Assembly: GCF_024679245.1 (NCBI RefSeq)
Contig: NC_090179.1
Coordinates: 6,312,320-6,376,319, forward strand
Source of the DNA: Pseudorasbora parva
Lineage: Eukaryota; Chordata; Actinopteri; Cypriniformes; Gobionidae
Direction of reading: 5' to 3'
Length of the DNA: 64,000 nucleotides
Shown: one piece after another, positions 21,517 through 30,480 of the stretch
How positions within the stretch are numbered: position 1 is the stretch's first letter
Layout: each line of letters starts with the position of its first letter
Translations under genes and position numbers: made by a program
Notes under the pieces: generated by a model
The model's input: the letters and a program-made list of their open reading frames with translations, nothing else
Told to the model about the DNA's origin: nothing
Database searches by the model: none

Positions 21517-23231
21517 CCATACTCCCGGCGTGTCCGTGATCACTTACTTCAGGCTTTATCAGAAGTTAGTTCCTGTTTGTTTTCACGGACGCTTTATAGC
21601 TTCCGGTCGATGACGTCATCACGCCGACGATCGATCTTTTTTCCAATGGAATGGTTCTACAGGCGCTTCACGACGCATTAACGCAGAGGCGTTCTCACAG
21701 CGTTTCGACGCAGCGTCTCGTTCCCTCAGGGAACTAGGGTTACATACGTAACCTGAGACGTTTGACAGTATCCGGGCCCTATGCACTGGCAGTCTTTATG
21801 AGCCCTCATGTTCCCAAAATAAAATAGCTGTAGATACTATTTACAAAGTGAAATAGCTTTACTGGGTGAAAATATACTCTATTTACACCATATAAAAGTA
21901 GCAGTTCTTTGCAATATGTGTAAATAACATGCAATTTATACTTTTTGACAGATACAATATTTGCACCACCTAAATTAACAGGATTCACTAAAATAAATGT
22001 AAATGATTAAATTTATTCAAATTATTAAATGGATGCAGCCTTTAATGGGACAACTATCCCTAATTATTTTCACTGACAAATATTGCAAATCATGTGGTGC
22101 ATTTCAGTCTTTAAGTATTTGTGTTTAGGTTGTACACTTTGTGTGTACTATTGAGAAAATTATTATCTAATTTTACATTGAATATGTTGCATGTTAAAAT
22201 TGATACACTGGCCCTTTAAGAATTGCGACTGTAAATCACGCAAAAGAGTGGAGTCGCATGTTTTTTTTTTTTACTGCATCCATGATATTTAGGAAGATTT
22301 AGGATAATATTTATTTATTTTATTGTATTTGCTTAATTTATTAACAAATCAAGATTTAAGGAAGATTTTTTCATGCAGAAGACGGATTATGAGTATTGTT
22401 TTTAATGGACACTTAGCGAGTTGACTGGAAACTTATGCGATGCGAACACTACCCAATAAATGCTTTTATTATTATTAAACATTTCGTTAGACACTGTATT
22501 TCCACTTTTAGAACATTTGTTAATTTTTATTCAAAGTAAATACCTTTCCGATGTGATGGGAAAAGCATTGTTTTTGTGTTGTCTGGACTATTTCTCCTCC
22601 CGGTTCCCAGTAAGTTACATATTCAGTATCATATAAATGTGAATATTTGACAGCTAAATTACTAATGTAACTTTACAATAATATTAATCTCCTTTAGCAT
22701 ACAGTATTTTAAGTGATGATATAGCCTACTAGAGATGCTACCGCTAACGTTCACTAGCAGTAAATTTAATACTAATTTAACAAAGAAAAAAAGTACAGTG
22801 TTTACAGATGAAACTGACCCGCACTTGAAGCCCCGAACAGGTCAGTGAGTTTGCAACGTTTTGCTGCTTCTTCTTTGAGTGTTTTTTTTTTTTCTTTGCG
22901 CTTTCCCTCTGCATGACCTGCTGCTTTCTCCATCATCGGTGGTGCCCGTGTTTGGCTGAGGCAAAAAGTCGATCAAGACTAACAGATTTGTGATTTATTT
23001 TTTTATTAGTATTAATAATTGTATTGAACGCCGAATTCGAAAATTATCACTTTAGTAAAGGTAATATTATAAAATAAGAATTATAAAAAAAAAAAACACT
23101 GGCTGGCAGCAGGCCAAATTAGTTGCCAGGCCACCGGGGGTGCTCCCGATGGCCAGTCCGTGCCTGGTTCAGCGTTCAGTAAACCGTCATCAAACACATC
23201 AACAGTGAATGTGTTCAGAAAGCCAACTCAC

Positions 23232-23394
23232 ATCTTTCTTCAATGAGCAGTGGCCCTCTGAAGTCCACCAGCTTAACATGTAGGGTGAATGTTTGGATGA
23301 GGACTTTCTTCATATTAATCTCAGGATAAACTCCACAATCCATGCAGTATTTCAGGACAAGAATGCGCTCCTGAATTATGTGTCTAACTGAATC
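23232..23394 (-). CDS. Unrecognised gene, exon A (first of three seen)
   Basis: The acceptor is 'ttccaagcgtag|gattcag' and the donor is 'gaaagat|gtgagttgg' on the minus strand. The 163 bp give 54 open codons plus one base, beginning DSVRHIIQERILVLKYCMDC and ending LVDFRGPLLIEER. The split codon completes to Leu with exon B. After removing the hAT and one target duplication, the intron to exon B would be only about 80 bp. Phases fit across all three exons without stops, which argues for a real gene. I do not recognise it, and no upstream exon was found. Confidence 0.55.
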
Positions 23395-23510
23395 CTACGC
23401 TTGGAAAGAACTATTGAAAAAAGTGAATTTGTGTACGTCATAGATTGAAATCATATATGGTTAGTATATGCAGAGATGTTGTAATATTCATGTATGATAA
23501 TTATATGTAT

Positions 23511-23896
23511 TGTGACAAGTCTCCCGAGCTCTCATCAGCGTTGCCCTGGCAACTGAGTACAAACACCTGCACGCGATCAGCACGGCCGGATCGTCACAGC
23601 TGCAGGCCATCAGGCCCGGGCATAAAAGCCTTCACTCTGGGACACCAGTTTGAGCATGATCTCCATGCAGCAATACGCTAATTTCTGTTTCTCTCTCTCA
23701 CCCAGAAAGCAGCCTGTGACGCTCCGGCCACCCCGCCGCACCTACGTCACCGCTAGCACCAGGGCACCCGGAAGGAGGACACCTATAGCGCACCTGCACC
23801 TTAAATTCACACGTCTGTAACTGTTTCCCCAAATAAATCCACCCTCTGGGGGTTTTGCACCAATTTCATTGTTGCGTGATCCTTCACCCTGCCACA
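23511..23896 (+). repeat. Ty3/Gypsy 5' LTR
   Basis: Begins TGTGACAAGTCTCCCGAGC and ends TTCACCCTGCCACA. It contains a TATA-like 'cataaaagcc' and a poly(A) signal 'aataaa' near 23833. A near-identical copy lies at 26061-26431. 'TGGTGGAGAATGC' follows directly as a candidate primer-binding site. Confidence 0.85.
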
Positions 23897-23955
23897 CTGG
23901 TGGAGAATGCAGGCAAGAGCGTGAAGGATCACCAACCACCCCCTGAACACTGGCA

Positions 23956-24531
23956 TTGTTTTTTTTTCTCTCACCCACGCAGTCAACCGGATCGGAGAAA
24001 AAGGACGACCTGATCAAGTGCCTTACCGAAGTGAGTTTGAGACAGCAACAGATCACCGAACACCTGATGGCCTGTCAGGAAAAGGTTGAAGAGGAAGTCG
24101 CCGCTCTCCGCCTCACCCCTGCCCAGTGCGTTCCGCTGCCTGATCCGCGCGTCCGCGCAACCCAGCTGCTGCCGAAATTAACCAGCCATGATGACATCGA
24201 GTTGTTCCTTCAGCTATTCGAGACCACGGCGGTTCAGGAGAACTGGGACCGGAGCGAATGGGCGCGGTTGCTGGGACCCCTGCTGACCGGGGAGGCACAA
24301 CGAGCCTACTTTTCACTGCCCACTGAGAGGGTTGACAACTATGATGCATTAAAAAGAGAAATCCTCGGACGCCTTGGGCTGTCGTCCATTTCAGCAGCCC
24401 AATTGTTTCACGAATGGGAGTACAAGCCTCGTCGCCCAGGCCGCGCCCAGGCCGCTGAACTCTCCAGACTGTCCCGACACTGGCTGCTCGAGGGAGCTCA
24501 ACCACCGCGGGTCAGGTGTCGGAGCGCGTAA
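23956..24531 (+). pseudogene. Gypsy gag fragment
   Basis: A coiled helical start (DLIKCLTEVSLRQQQITEHL) leads to the conserved retrotransposon gag core: LPKLTSHDDIELFLQLFE, then LLGPLLTGEAQRAYFSL, then YDALKREILGRLGL. Around 24505-24530 the frame is lost and the expected continuation appears in another frame at 24516-24749. The gag is therefore broken by an indel. Confidence 0.75.
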
Positions 24532-24749
24532 CGATCGACCGTTTGCTCCGAGCTCTCCCGCCGCCCACCGGGAGGGCGGTGGGAATGACGAACCCAACCA
24601 CCATCGGCGAGCTCGTCGAAGCCATCAAGTTGGCGGAGGCGGCGATGCACCGCGACCCTGGGGAGCGAGCGCCGTTTTTCTGGCCGGGCTTCGAAGAACT
24701 GCTTCGGACCTCCGCCCAGCCAGCCAGCCAGGCCGGGAGCCGCCCCTGA
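24516..24749 (+). pseudogene. Gypsy gag continuation in a shifted frame
   Basis: MSERVTIDRLLRALPPPTGR followed by TIGELVEAIKLAEAA is the usual C-terminal part of the same gag fold, one frame away from 23956-24531. It ends at a stop near 24749 without a visible zinc knuckle. Confidence 0.65.
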
Positions 24750-24859
24750 GAGCGGCGCGGTCGGAGAAGGAGGACGACCCAGGCTGCTCTATTGGCATCG
24801 GACAGCGGGAGAGATGGTGAGTCCCCCTCCCAAACTCCTAACGTCTTCTTTGATGTGTT

Positions 24860-25732
24860 CCAACAGGCTCCTTCGCGAAGGCCCAGCTGGAAGATGACCG
24901 CCTCAAGAACTGCTGGACTCAGGTCCGGACAGTCGACGGCCAGGACCATCACCCAGCGCCCCATCCTCTCCCGCATTTCATCGTTCGGAACGGCCTGTTG
25001 TACTGTGTCGCCCAGCGGAGGGGGGAGGTCAAAGAGCTCCTTGTGGTGCAGAGGACCAAGACAGAGATGATCATGGAACAAGCCCACGGCCATCCGATGG
25101 CCGGCCACCTGGGAGTCGCCAACACCATCCAGCGGATCCGGGACCGGTTCCACTGGCCAGGCTTGGACGGAGAAGTGAAGCGCTTCTGTCAGGCCTGTCC
25201 GACCTGCCAACGGACCGCACCACGAGCTCCTCCCCCCAGCCCGCTCATTCCGCTTCCCATCATCGGGGTACCTTTCGAGCGAATCGGAATGGACCTGGTG
25301 GGGCCGTTGCCTAAGTCTGCCCGGGGACACCAACACATCCTGGTGATCGTCGTCTACGCCACCCGGTATCCAGAGGCAGTTCCCCTGAGGAAGGCCACGG
25401 CCAAAAACATCGCCCAAGAGCTGTTCCTACTCTGCACCCGAGTCGGCATCCTAGCGGAGATACTGACGGACCAAGGGACCCCCTTCATGTCCCGGCTGAT
25501 GGCGGACCTCTGCCGGGTGCTGAAGGTAAAGCAACTCCGCACCACGGTGTACCACCCACAGACGGACGGCCTCGTCGAACGGTTTAATCAAACCCTGAAG
25601 CAGATGCTCCGGCGTGTGGCAGCGGAAGACAAGAGAGACTGGGACCTGATGTTCCCATACGTCCTGTTTGGCATCAGGGAAGTGCCTCAAGCATCCACAG
25701 GATTCACCCCATTCGAATTGCTCTTTGGCAAA
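24860..25732 (+). pseudogene. Gypsy integrase
   Basis: The zinc-binding module is complete: HGHPMAGHLG (about 25085-25114), then CQACPTCQ (about 25186-25210). The catalytic core has the triad D in MDLVGPL (about 25291), D in LTDQGTPF (about 25467) and E in DGLVERFNQTLK (about 25575). The frame is open from before 24998 to the FELLFGK block at 25732, where it fuses directly to an RNase H fragment. The C-terminal domain is missing. The catalytic residues survive, but the protein lacks its normal polyprotein context. Confidence 0.8.
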
Positions 25733-26060
25733 ATGAAGTGGGATGACGCGCTGGAGAAGACCTTCCGGGACATCAAGACCTCGCTGACCACGGAACCGGT
25801 CTTGAGGGCGCCCGACTTCAACTGCCCCTTCCTGCTGCAGACAGACGCCTCTGACACGGGCCTCGGAGCGGTCCTCTCCCAAGTCCAGGAGGGTGAGGAG
25901 CACCCCGTCACCTACATCAGCCGTAAGCTGACCCAGCCGAAACCAGGTATGCGGCGATGGAGAAGGAAGCCCTGGCCATTAAGTGGGCAGTCCTGTAGCT
26001 CCGCTACTACCTGCTGGGACGCCACTTCACTCTGATGACGCATCACGCCCCGCTTCAGGA
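25733..26060 (+). pseudogene. Gypsy RNase H fragment misplaced after integrase
   Basis: The sequence reads EKTFRDIKTSLTTEPVLRAP, then LLQTDASDTGLGAVLSQ and HPVTYISRKL, the start of a Gypsy RNase H (connection plus first Asp). After about 25948 the expected continuation (YAAMEKEALAIKW) is in a different frame and meets a TAG stop. The fragment ends at the 3' LTR, which itself lacks its first about 14 bp, so a deletion joined RNase H to the LTR. Confidence 0.75.
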
Positions 26061-26431
26061 CGAGCTCTCATCAGCGTTGCCCTGGTAACTGAGTACAAAC
26101 ACCTGCACGTGATCAGCACGGGCCGGATCGTCACAGCTGCAGGCCATCAGGCCCGGGCATAAAAGCCTTCACTCTGGGACACCAGTTTGAGCATGATCTC
26201 CATGCAGCAATACGCTAATGTCTGTTTCTCTCTCTCATCCAGAAAGCAGTCTGTGATGCTCCGGCCACCCCGCCGCACCTACGTCACCGCTAGCACCAGG
26301 GCACCCGGAAGGAGGACACCTACAGCGCACCTGCACCTTAAATTCACACGTCTGTCACTGTTTCCCCAAATAAATCCACCCTCTGGGGGTTTTGCACCAA
26401 TTTCATTGTTGCGTGATCCTTCACCCTGCCA
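26061..26431 (+). repeat. Ty3/Gypsy 3' LTR, 5'-truncated
   Basis: Matches the 5' LTR from CGAGCTCTCATCAGCG to CACCCTGCCA with about 2% difference by eye. The first 14 bp (TGTGACAAGTCTCC) are missing, replaced by RNase H sequence. The last two bases also differ. Confidence 0.85.
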
Positions 26432-26879
26432 TAGTATATTATATAAACTTGAAGAGCCAACACACCATTTCCCTATTAAAAAAAATATGAAATCTGTATG
26501 AAATGCATATAAACAAATGGCACAAAATGTAAATAAATCCTATATGACTTTTTTTGACTAGCATATGATTTAATATAAGACCTTTAAATGATTTGTATAT
26601 GAATATCAGGCATTTTCTACTAATACCATTGCATACTGTTTACATGTAATACTCATATAAGATTTTTGCAGTATTCATATATGACCCGAAAATCCCCTAC
26701 AAGTTTTGTGTGCTTTTTAGTATGAAATTGCCATAAACGGTCTGATTTTGTGTATGACATATGGGACTTACATTAAACATATAAGATAATTCTGGCTGAT
26801 TTAAGTAAGGAAGATATATGGTTGCTGTATATGAAACATATAGGTTTTTTCATATGGGTGGAACCAGCCCCAGGTAAGC
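26432..26879. repeat. AT-rich 'atatgaaacatata' sequence interrupted by the Gypsy element
   Basis: Words such as 'gctgtatatgaaacatatagg' and the end 'catatgggtgg' resemble the flanks of the 6109-8644 element. Similar AT-rich text lies on the other side of the Gypsy insertion (about 23440-23510), so the LTR element probably landed inside a member of that family. Boundaries are uncertain. Confidence 0.35.
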
Positions 26880-27461
26880 GATGCGCGCACACACACCCAA
26901 CCATCCACGTGATGTAAAAGAAAACATGATTAATCAGACCAGGTCACCTTCTTCCATTGCTCTGTGGTCCAGTTCTGATGCTCACGTGCCACTGTTGGTG
27001 CTTTCGGTGGTGGACAGGGGTCAGCATGGGCACCCTGACTGTCTGTCTAGCTATACACACAACAATACACAGCCCCAAACACAACAAACTACGGTGCTAC
27101 AATTCTGAAACCTAACTTTTTGAGCAATTTGAGCTCCAGTAGCTCGTCTGTTTGATCGGACCACATGGGCCAGCCTTCTTCGCTCCTCACGTGCATCAAT
27201 GAGCCTTGGCCACCCTTGACCCTGTCACCGGTTCAGCACTGTTCCTTCCTTGGAGAACTTTTGATAGATACTGACCACTGCAGACCGGGAACAGCCCACA
27301 AGAGCTGCAGTTCTGGAGATGCTCTGACCATCGTCCTCTAGCCATCACAATTTGGCCCTTGTCAAACTCACTCAAATCCTTGTGCTTGCAAAAGGTTTAA
27401 AATGTTCACTTGGTGCCTAATATATCCTACCCACTAACAGGTGCTGTGATGAAGAGATAAT
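26880..27461 (-). pseudogene. Tc1-like transposase remnant
   Basis: Read on the minus strand, about 27150-27400 encodes a degenerate paired-type helix-turn-helix segment (a run resembling Q-S-I-S-K-T-A-A-L-V, then S-I-Y-Q-K). Near 26935-27000 comes a segment like REHQNWTTEQWKKV that precedes the first catalytic Asp in Tc1 transposases. Stops and indels interrupt it, and the catalytic core beyond that point is absent. The matching terminal repeat 'atgcctgatcggtgtata' is at 30461-30478, separated by a later insertion. Confidence 0.65.
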
Positions 27462-27463
27462 CA

Positions 27464-29335
27464 CCCAGATAGCATTGTGACATTGAGTCAATGTTGAAAT
27501 TCCACCAGAATCATCATTTTGGTTGAGGTTGAAATTGCAATGCTAAGTAATATTGAATCAATGTTGAAAATTCAATGCTAAAGCCATATTGGACCGATGT
27601 TGAAAATTCACTGCTAAATAATATTGGATCAATGTTGATAATTCCATGCTTTTCAGTGTTGAAAAGACAAACATTGAATCAATGCTGATGTTTGGTCATC
27701 TTATTTATCCACCGACGAGGCTTACGGTCAATCTATCTGTCAGATTATTCAACATGTTAAGGCAAGTCCAAATCAATTGGGTACATTTCTGTGAATGTGA
27801 GCACATTTATCCTCAAAAGGATATCCTTCACACAGCTGGAGTTTGAATCGCCGACAGGTCCAGATATTTAGCATGCCAAATATCTCACCGGCGTCTGCGA
27901 CTTGTCGGCGATTCTCTTTGATCGCGTCTTTGATTATTCACACTGTGTGATTGTCACTCGCGTGCACAAGCACCGATTTGCCTATGATCTCGGGCATTTG
28001 TCGGTGATTTCACAAAACCTGTCTGCGACTCAAATCGGGGCAAAAATCGGGCAGTGTGAACTAGGCTTTAGCGTGGTGAGGGGAAATACAATCAGTTCGT
28101 AGCTCTGCTTCAGCTGTGAGATATCATCACGAGAGCAGATCACAATGACATCATTACAATTTAAGCTTTAATGCAGCAAGAAAGAAAATGAAAAGAGTGA
28201 GATCTTTAAGTTCTGTAGGCAGCTATATCAAACTGCAGAAATTTAGTAAACAGTTGTGCCTCCAGTTTGTGTTGTAAATGGAAAAAATCTCTCCCAAACC
28301 ACCATGTAGCCTATACAGCTTCTCTTTTATTACTTAATTTAGCTATTTGGTCATTCATTTACTTGTTTCATTTTCACACTTCATGTACTATTAAATAGAA
28401 TAATATTATTAGATCAAACACCAGATATATTCACTTTGCTTTTTCGTTCATTGTGCGTCTGCAGGTCCTTTAAAGTCTATACTAAAATGAATTAAATAGT
28501 CCTGAATATAATGTTACCATGTTTTAACTGGGATATCAAGATTTTGATAAAATTTCAAGCTTCACTTGATTTTGTAGTAGGCTATATTTGTAATGTATAA
28601 TTAATCACATTTCCAAATATTTACTAACTTCTTGTTGTTTTAGATGCCGTGAATGCTGATAAAAAGAGGCATCAGAGTTTATCTTTGCTGGGACGGTGCA
28701 AAACTGGCTCTGTTACACCCCTGAAAGGCTTCGGGGCATTGCTCATGGTGGAACCCCCTGAGTTTGGAGTATTTCATTCTTTCTTCTACCTTCTTTCTTA
28801 CAGTTGTACTCATTTCTGTATTTATTGGCAAGTTTACATTTGTATTTACTTCCATTTTGCAGATGCAGTTTGTCATGTTTTTCCAGGCTCTTCTCATTTG
28901 TGTCATAAATTCAGATGTAATTGTTTTAAGTCAATGTGAGATTTCCTGTTGTAACTGTGGGGGCATAAATAAATACATTTGCATGTAAACTGAAGGATGT
29001 TGTTTACTTCGAGTGACTTTTTGATGCAAAATCATATCGACTGCAGCCATACATGGTCTCTGATTAAAATGAAAAAAATAAAGAGACAAATTAACTGGCA
29101 TAGAATCCTGCTGTACATAAAGCAAGTGTAGTGGGGTGGGAAACCCCCTATATCTCCCCCTGGTGGAGAATTTGAATTAGCTGCCCAGTAGATGCGGCTG
29201 TGTAAGGTAATCGACTGGTGACTAATTACCATGTTTGCACTCTAAATAAAAATGCAGCATTCCAAATGGCTGGCTAGGTGTTACTCTTTGCATCCAGCTC
29301 CTGTTGGAGTCGTGTGGTTCGGGGCATTGATTTTG

Positions 29336-29376
<41 letters not shown>

Positions 29377-30422
29377 TGATCAGTCACTACACAATTTGAG
29401 TGCCGCAAGAACCTGTACTGTCATGATAGAATCATTGTGAACGCAGTCGGAGGGACGCGCAGAACAGGCTTGCTTGCAGCTTTGAGCAAGACGCACTGCC
29501 CCGGATCACGCTGCTGTTTTGTTTCTATTGTTGAATGTTCTATTTTTATTGATGGTTTTTTGTGTTGTGGTATTTGCTTTTATTAACCATTGTTACAATT
29601 GGGGTGATTAGACTGGTTCTTCTTTGTACAATTTGTATTTTGTAGACGAAGTGCTTCCCATTGGGGAAGTTTACTGAAGAACAAGCAACTGTTGATGCAT
29701 AAAGTATTTTTTATTTTTTGGTATTTGTAATTAATGCAAGCGCTTGGGTCTCTTGTGGACAATGGTATAAAGGAAAAAGATACTTTGCCCACCTCTCTTG
29801 TTGGGGTGTAGTGTTTAACACTTGAGTGTAAGTTTCTCATTCCCTTCCTAGTGTGCAACATCAGTGTGTGTGGTTAGTTGTAGTGAGTGATTACTTTTTG
29901 AGGTGGAGCAAGATACTTTTTCCTTGTTATTGTCTTTTGACACCCAGCGCTACCTGTAGTGTTTAAATAACATTTCTTTCTTCCTTTTGTCTTTTCTTTT
30001 GGTACCTTTTCCTTGTCTGTGTTGGTATGTAAAAGGTAAATGTATTGAAGGTACTTATTGCTGACCGGTCAATCTGATAATGATATTTTAATGAAATAAA
30101 ATTGTTTAAATTGGCAGAACTGTCTCAGTCCTCTCTGGAAACAACGAACCTGGGTTTAAGCTTTCTCTGAGTACTAGTACATCCTAGGGTGAAAGCCCCT
30201 AGGTGGCGTAGTTGGTTACAAACTTATTTTTGCTTATCTTATCTTGTTTTAGCCTGGCCATCTCGCCACACAAGATTGATCTATTTTTCATTGTTGAAAT
30301 AACATATCATGGTGCAAACCTGATGAAAAATCAATGTTAAATCTCAACATTGATTCAATGATATTTTAGTTGATGCATTAACATTGATTCAACGCTGATT
30401 CACTGTTTGTCTGCTATCTGGG
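27464..30422. mobile_element. DNA element with CCCAGATAGCA ends, about 2.96 kb, inserted in Tc1
   Basis: The left end CCCAGATAGCA (27464) is matched inverted by TGCTATCTGGG, ending at 30422. 'CA' flanks both ends, and removing the element rejoins the Tc1-like sequence ('gataatca|gtgaaattc'). Subterminal tandem-like words 'attgaatcaatgttgaaaattca' occur at 27482-27680 and, inverted, at 30330-30400. A possible exon after 'gttttag' at 28643 is short and unrecognised. A TG...CA-like segment near 29127-30220 could be a solo LTR but is unproven. Confidence 0.65.
29332..29374. repeat. (TTGA)n microsatellite
   Basis: About ten tetranucleotide units inside the CCCAGATAGCA element. Confidence 0.95.
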
Positions 30423-30480
30423 CAGTGAAATTCATGTTACCTGTTAGTGATCATAATGTTATGCCTGATCGGTGTATATA
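30423..30480 (-). mobile_element. Tc1-like terminal repeat, separated from its transposase
   Basis: 'gttacctgttagtgatcata' then 'atgttatgcctgatcggtgtata' is the end of a Tc1-type element in inverted orientation, continuing the fragment that breaks at 27463. Confidence 0.6.

Larger units (their letters stand above)
14600..21760 (+). mobile_element. DIRS-type tyrosine-recombinase retrotransposon
   Basis: Inverted terminal repeats share about 170 bp (14610-14780 against 21560-21720: 'gcgtcgaaacgctgtgagaac', 'gatgacgtcatcgaccggaagc' and so on). An internal complementary region near 21413-21516 joins sequence complementary to both outer ends, the hallmark of DIRS elements, which replicate through a circle. 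Three ORFs are present in DIRS order: gag-like, RT/RNase H, tyrosine recombinase. The ORF2 region is split by a 1,968-bp hAT-like insertion at 18128-20095. Flanking sequences show no target duplication, as expected for recombinase-mediated integration. Confidence 0.9.
14090..23166. mobile_element. hAT-superfamily transposon, 9,077 bp including nested insertions
   Basis: The ends are CAGGGCCGGACTGGG (14090) and, inverted, CAGGCACGGACTGGCC (23166). They are bordered by a perfect 8-bp duplication GTTCAGCG. Its own sequence is only 14090-14599 plus about 21761-23166, roughly 1.9 kb; no transposase domain was seen there, so it was probably non-autonomous. It sits inside a short intron of an unrecognised gene (exons A and B), and it hosts the DIRS element. 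Confidence 0.85.
23897..26060 (+). mobile_element. Internal region of a defective Ty3/Gypsy element
   Basis: Only about 2.2 kb lie between the LTRs, against the 4-5 kb usual for a complete Gypsy interior. Order seen: gag (frameshifted), integrase, then a fragment of RNase H running straight into the 3' LTR. Protease and most of RT are absent. Ty3/Gypsy elements normally encode protease-RT-RNase H-integrase, so the last two are swapped here. The element cannot encode its own RT. Confidence 0.8.

Noticed and set aside
24512..25417. 301-codon minus-strand ORF antisense to the Gypsy gag/integrase
   Set aside because: It is the antisense shadow of GC-rich retrotransposon coding sequence and shows no domain of its own.
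28643..28760. Possible exon after 'gttttag' in the CCCAGATAGCA element
   Set aside because: Only about 40 codons, no recognised motif, no clear donor.
29127..30220. Possible solo LTR (TGTAGTGGGG ... GGTTACA) with an internal AATAAA
   Set aside because: The edges are suggestive, but I found no second copy, primer-binding site or convincing target duplication.
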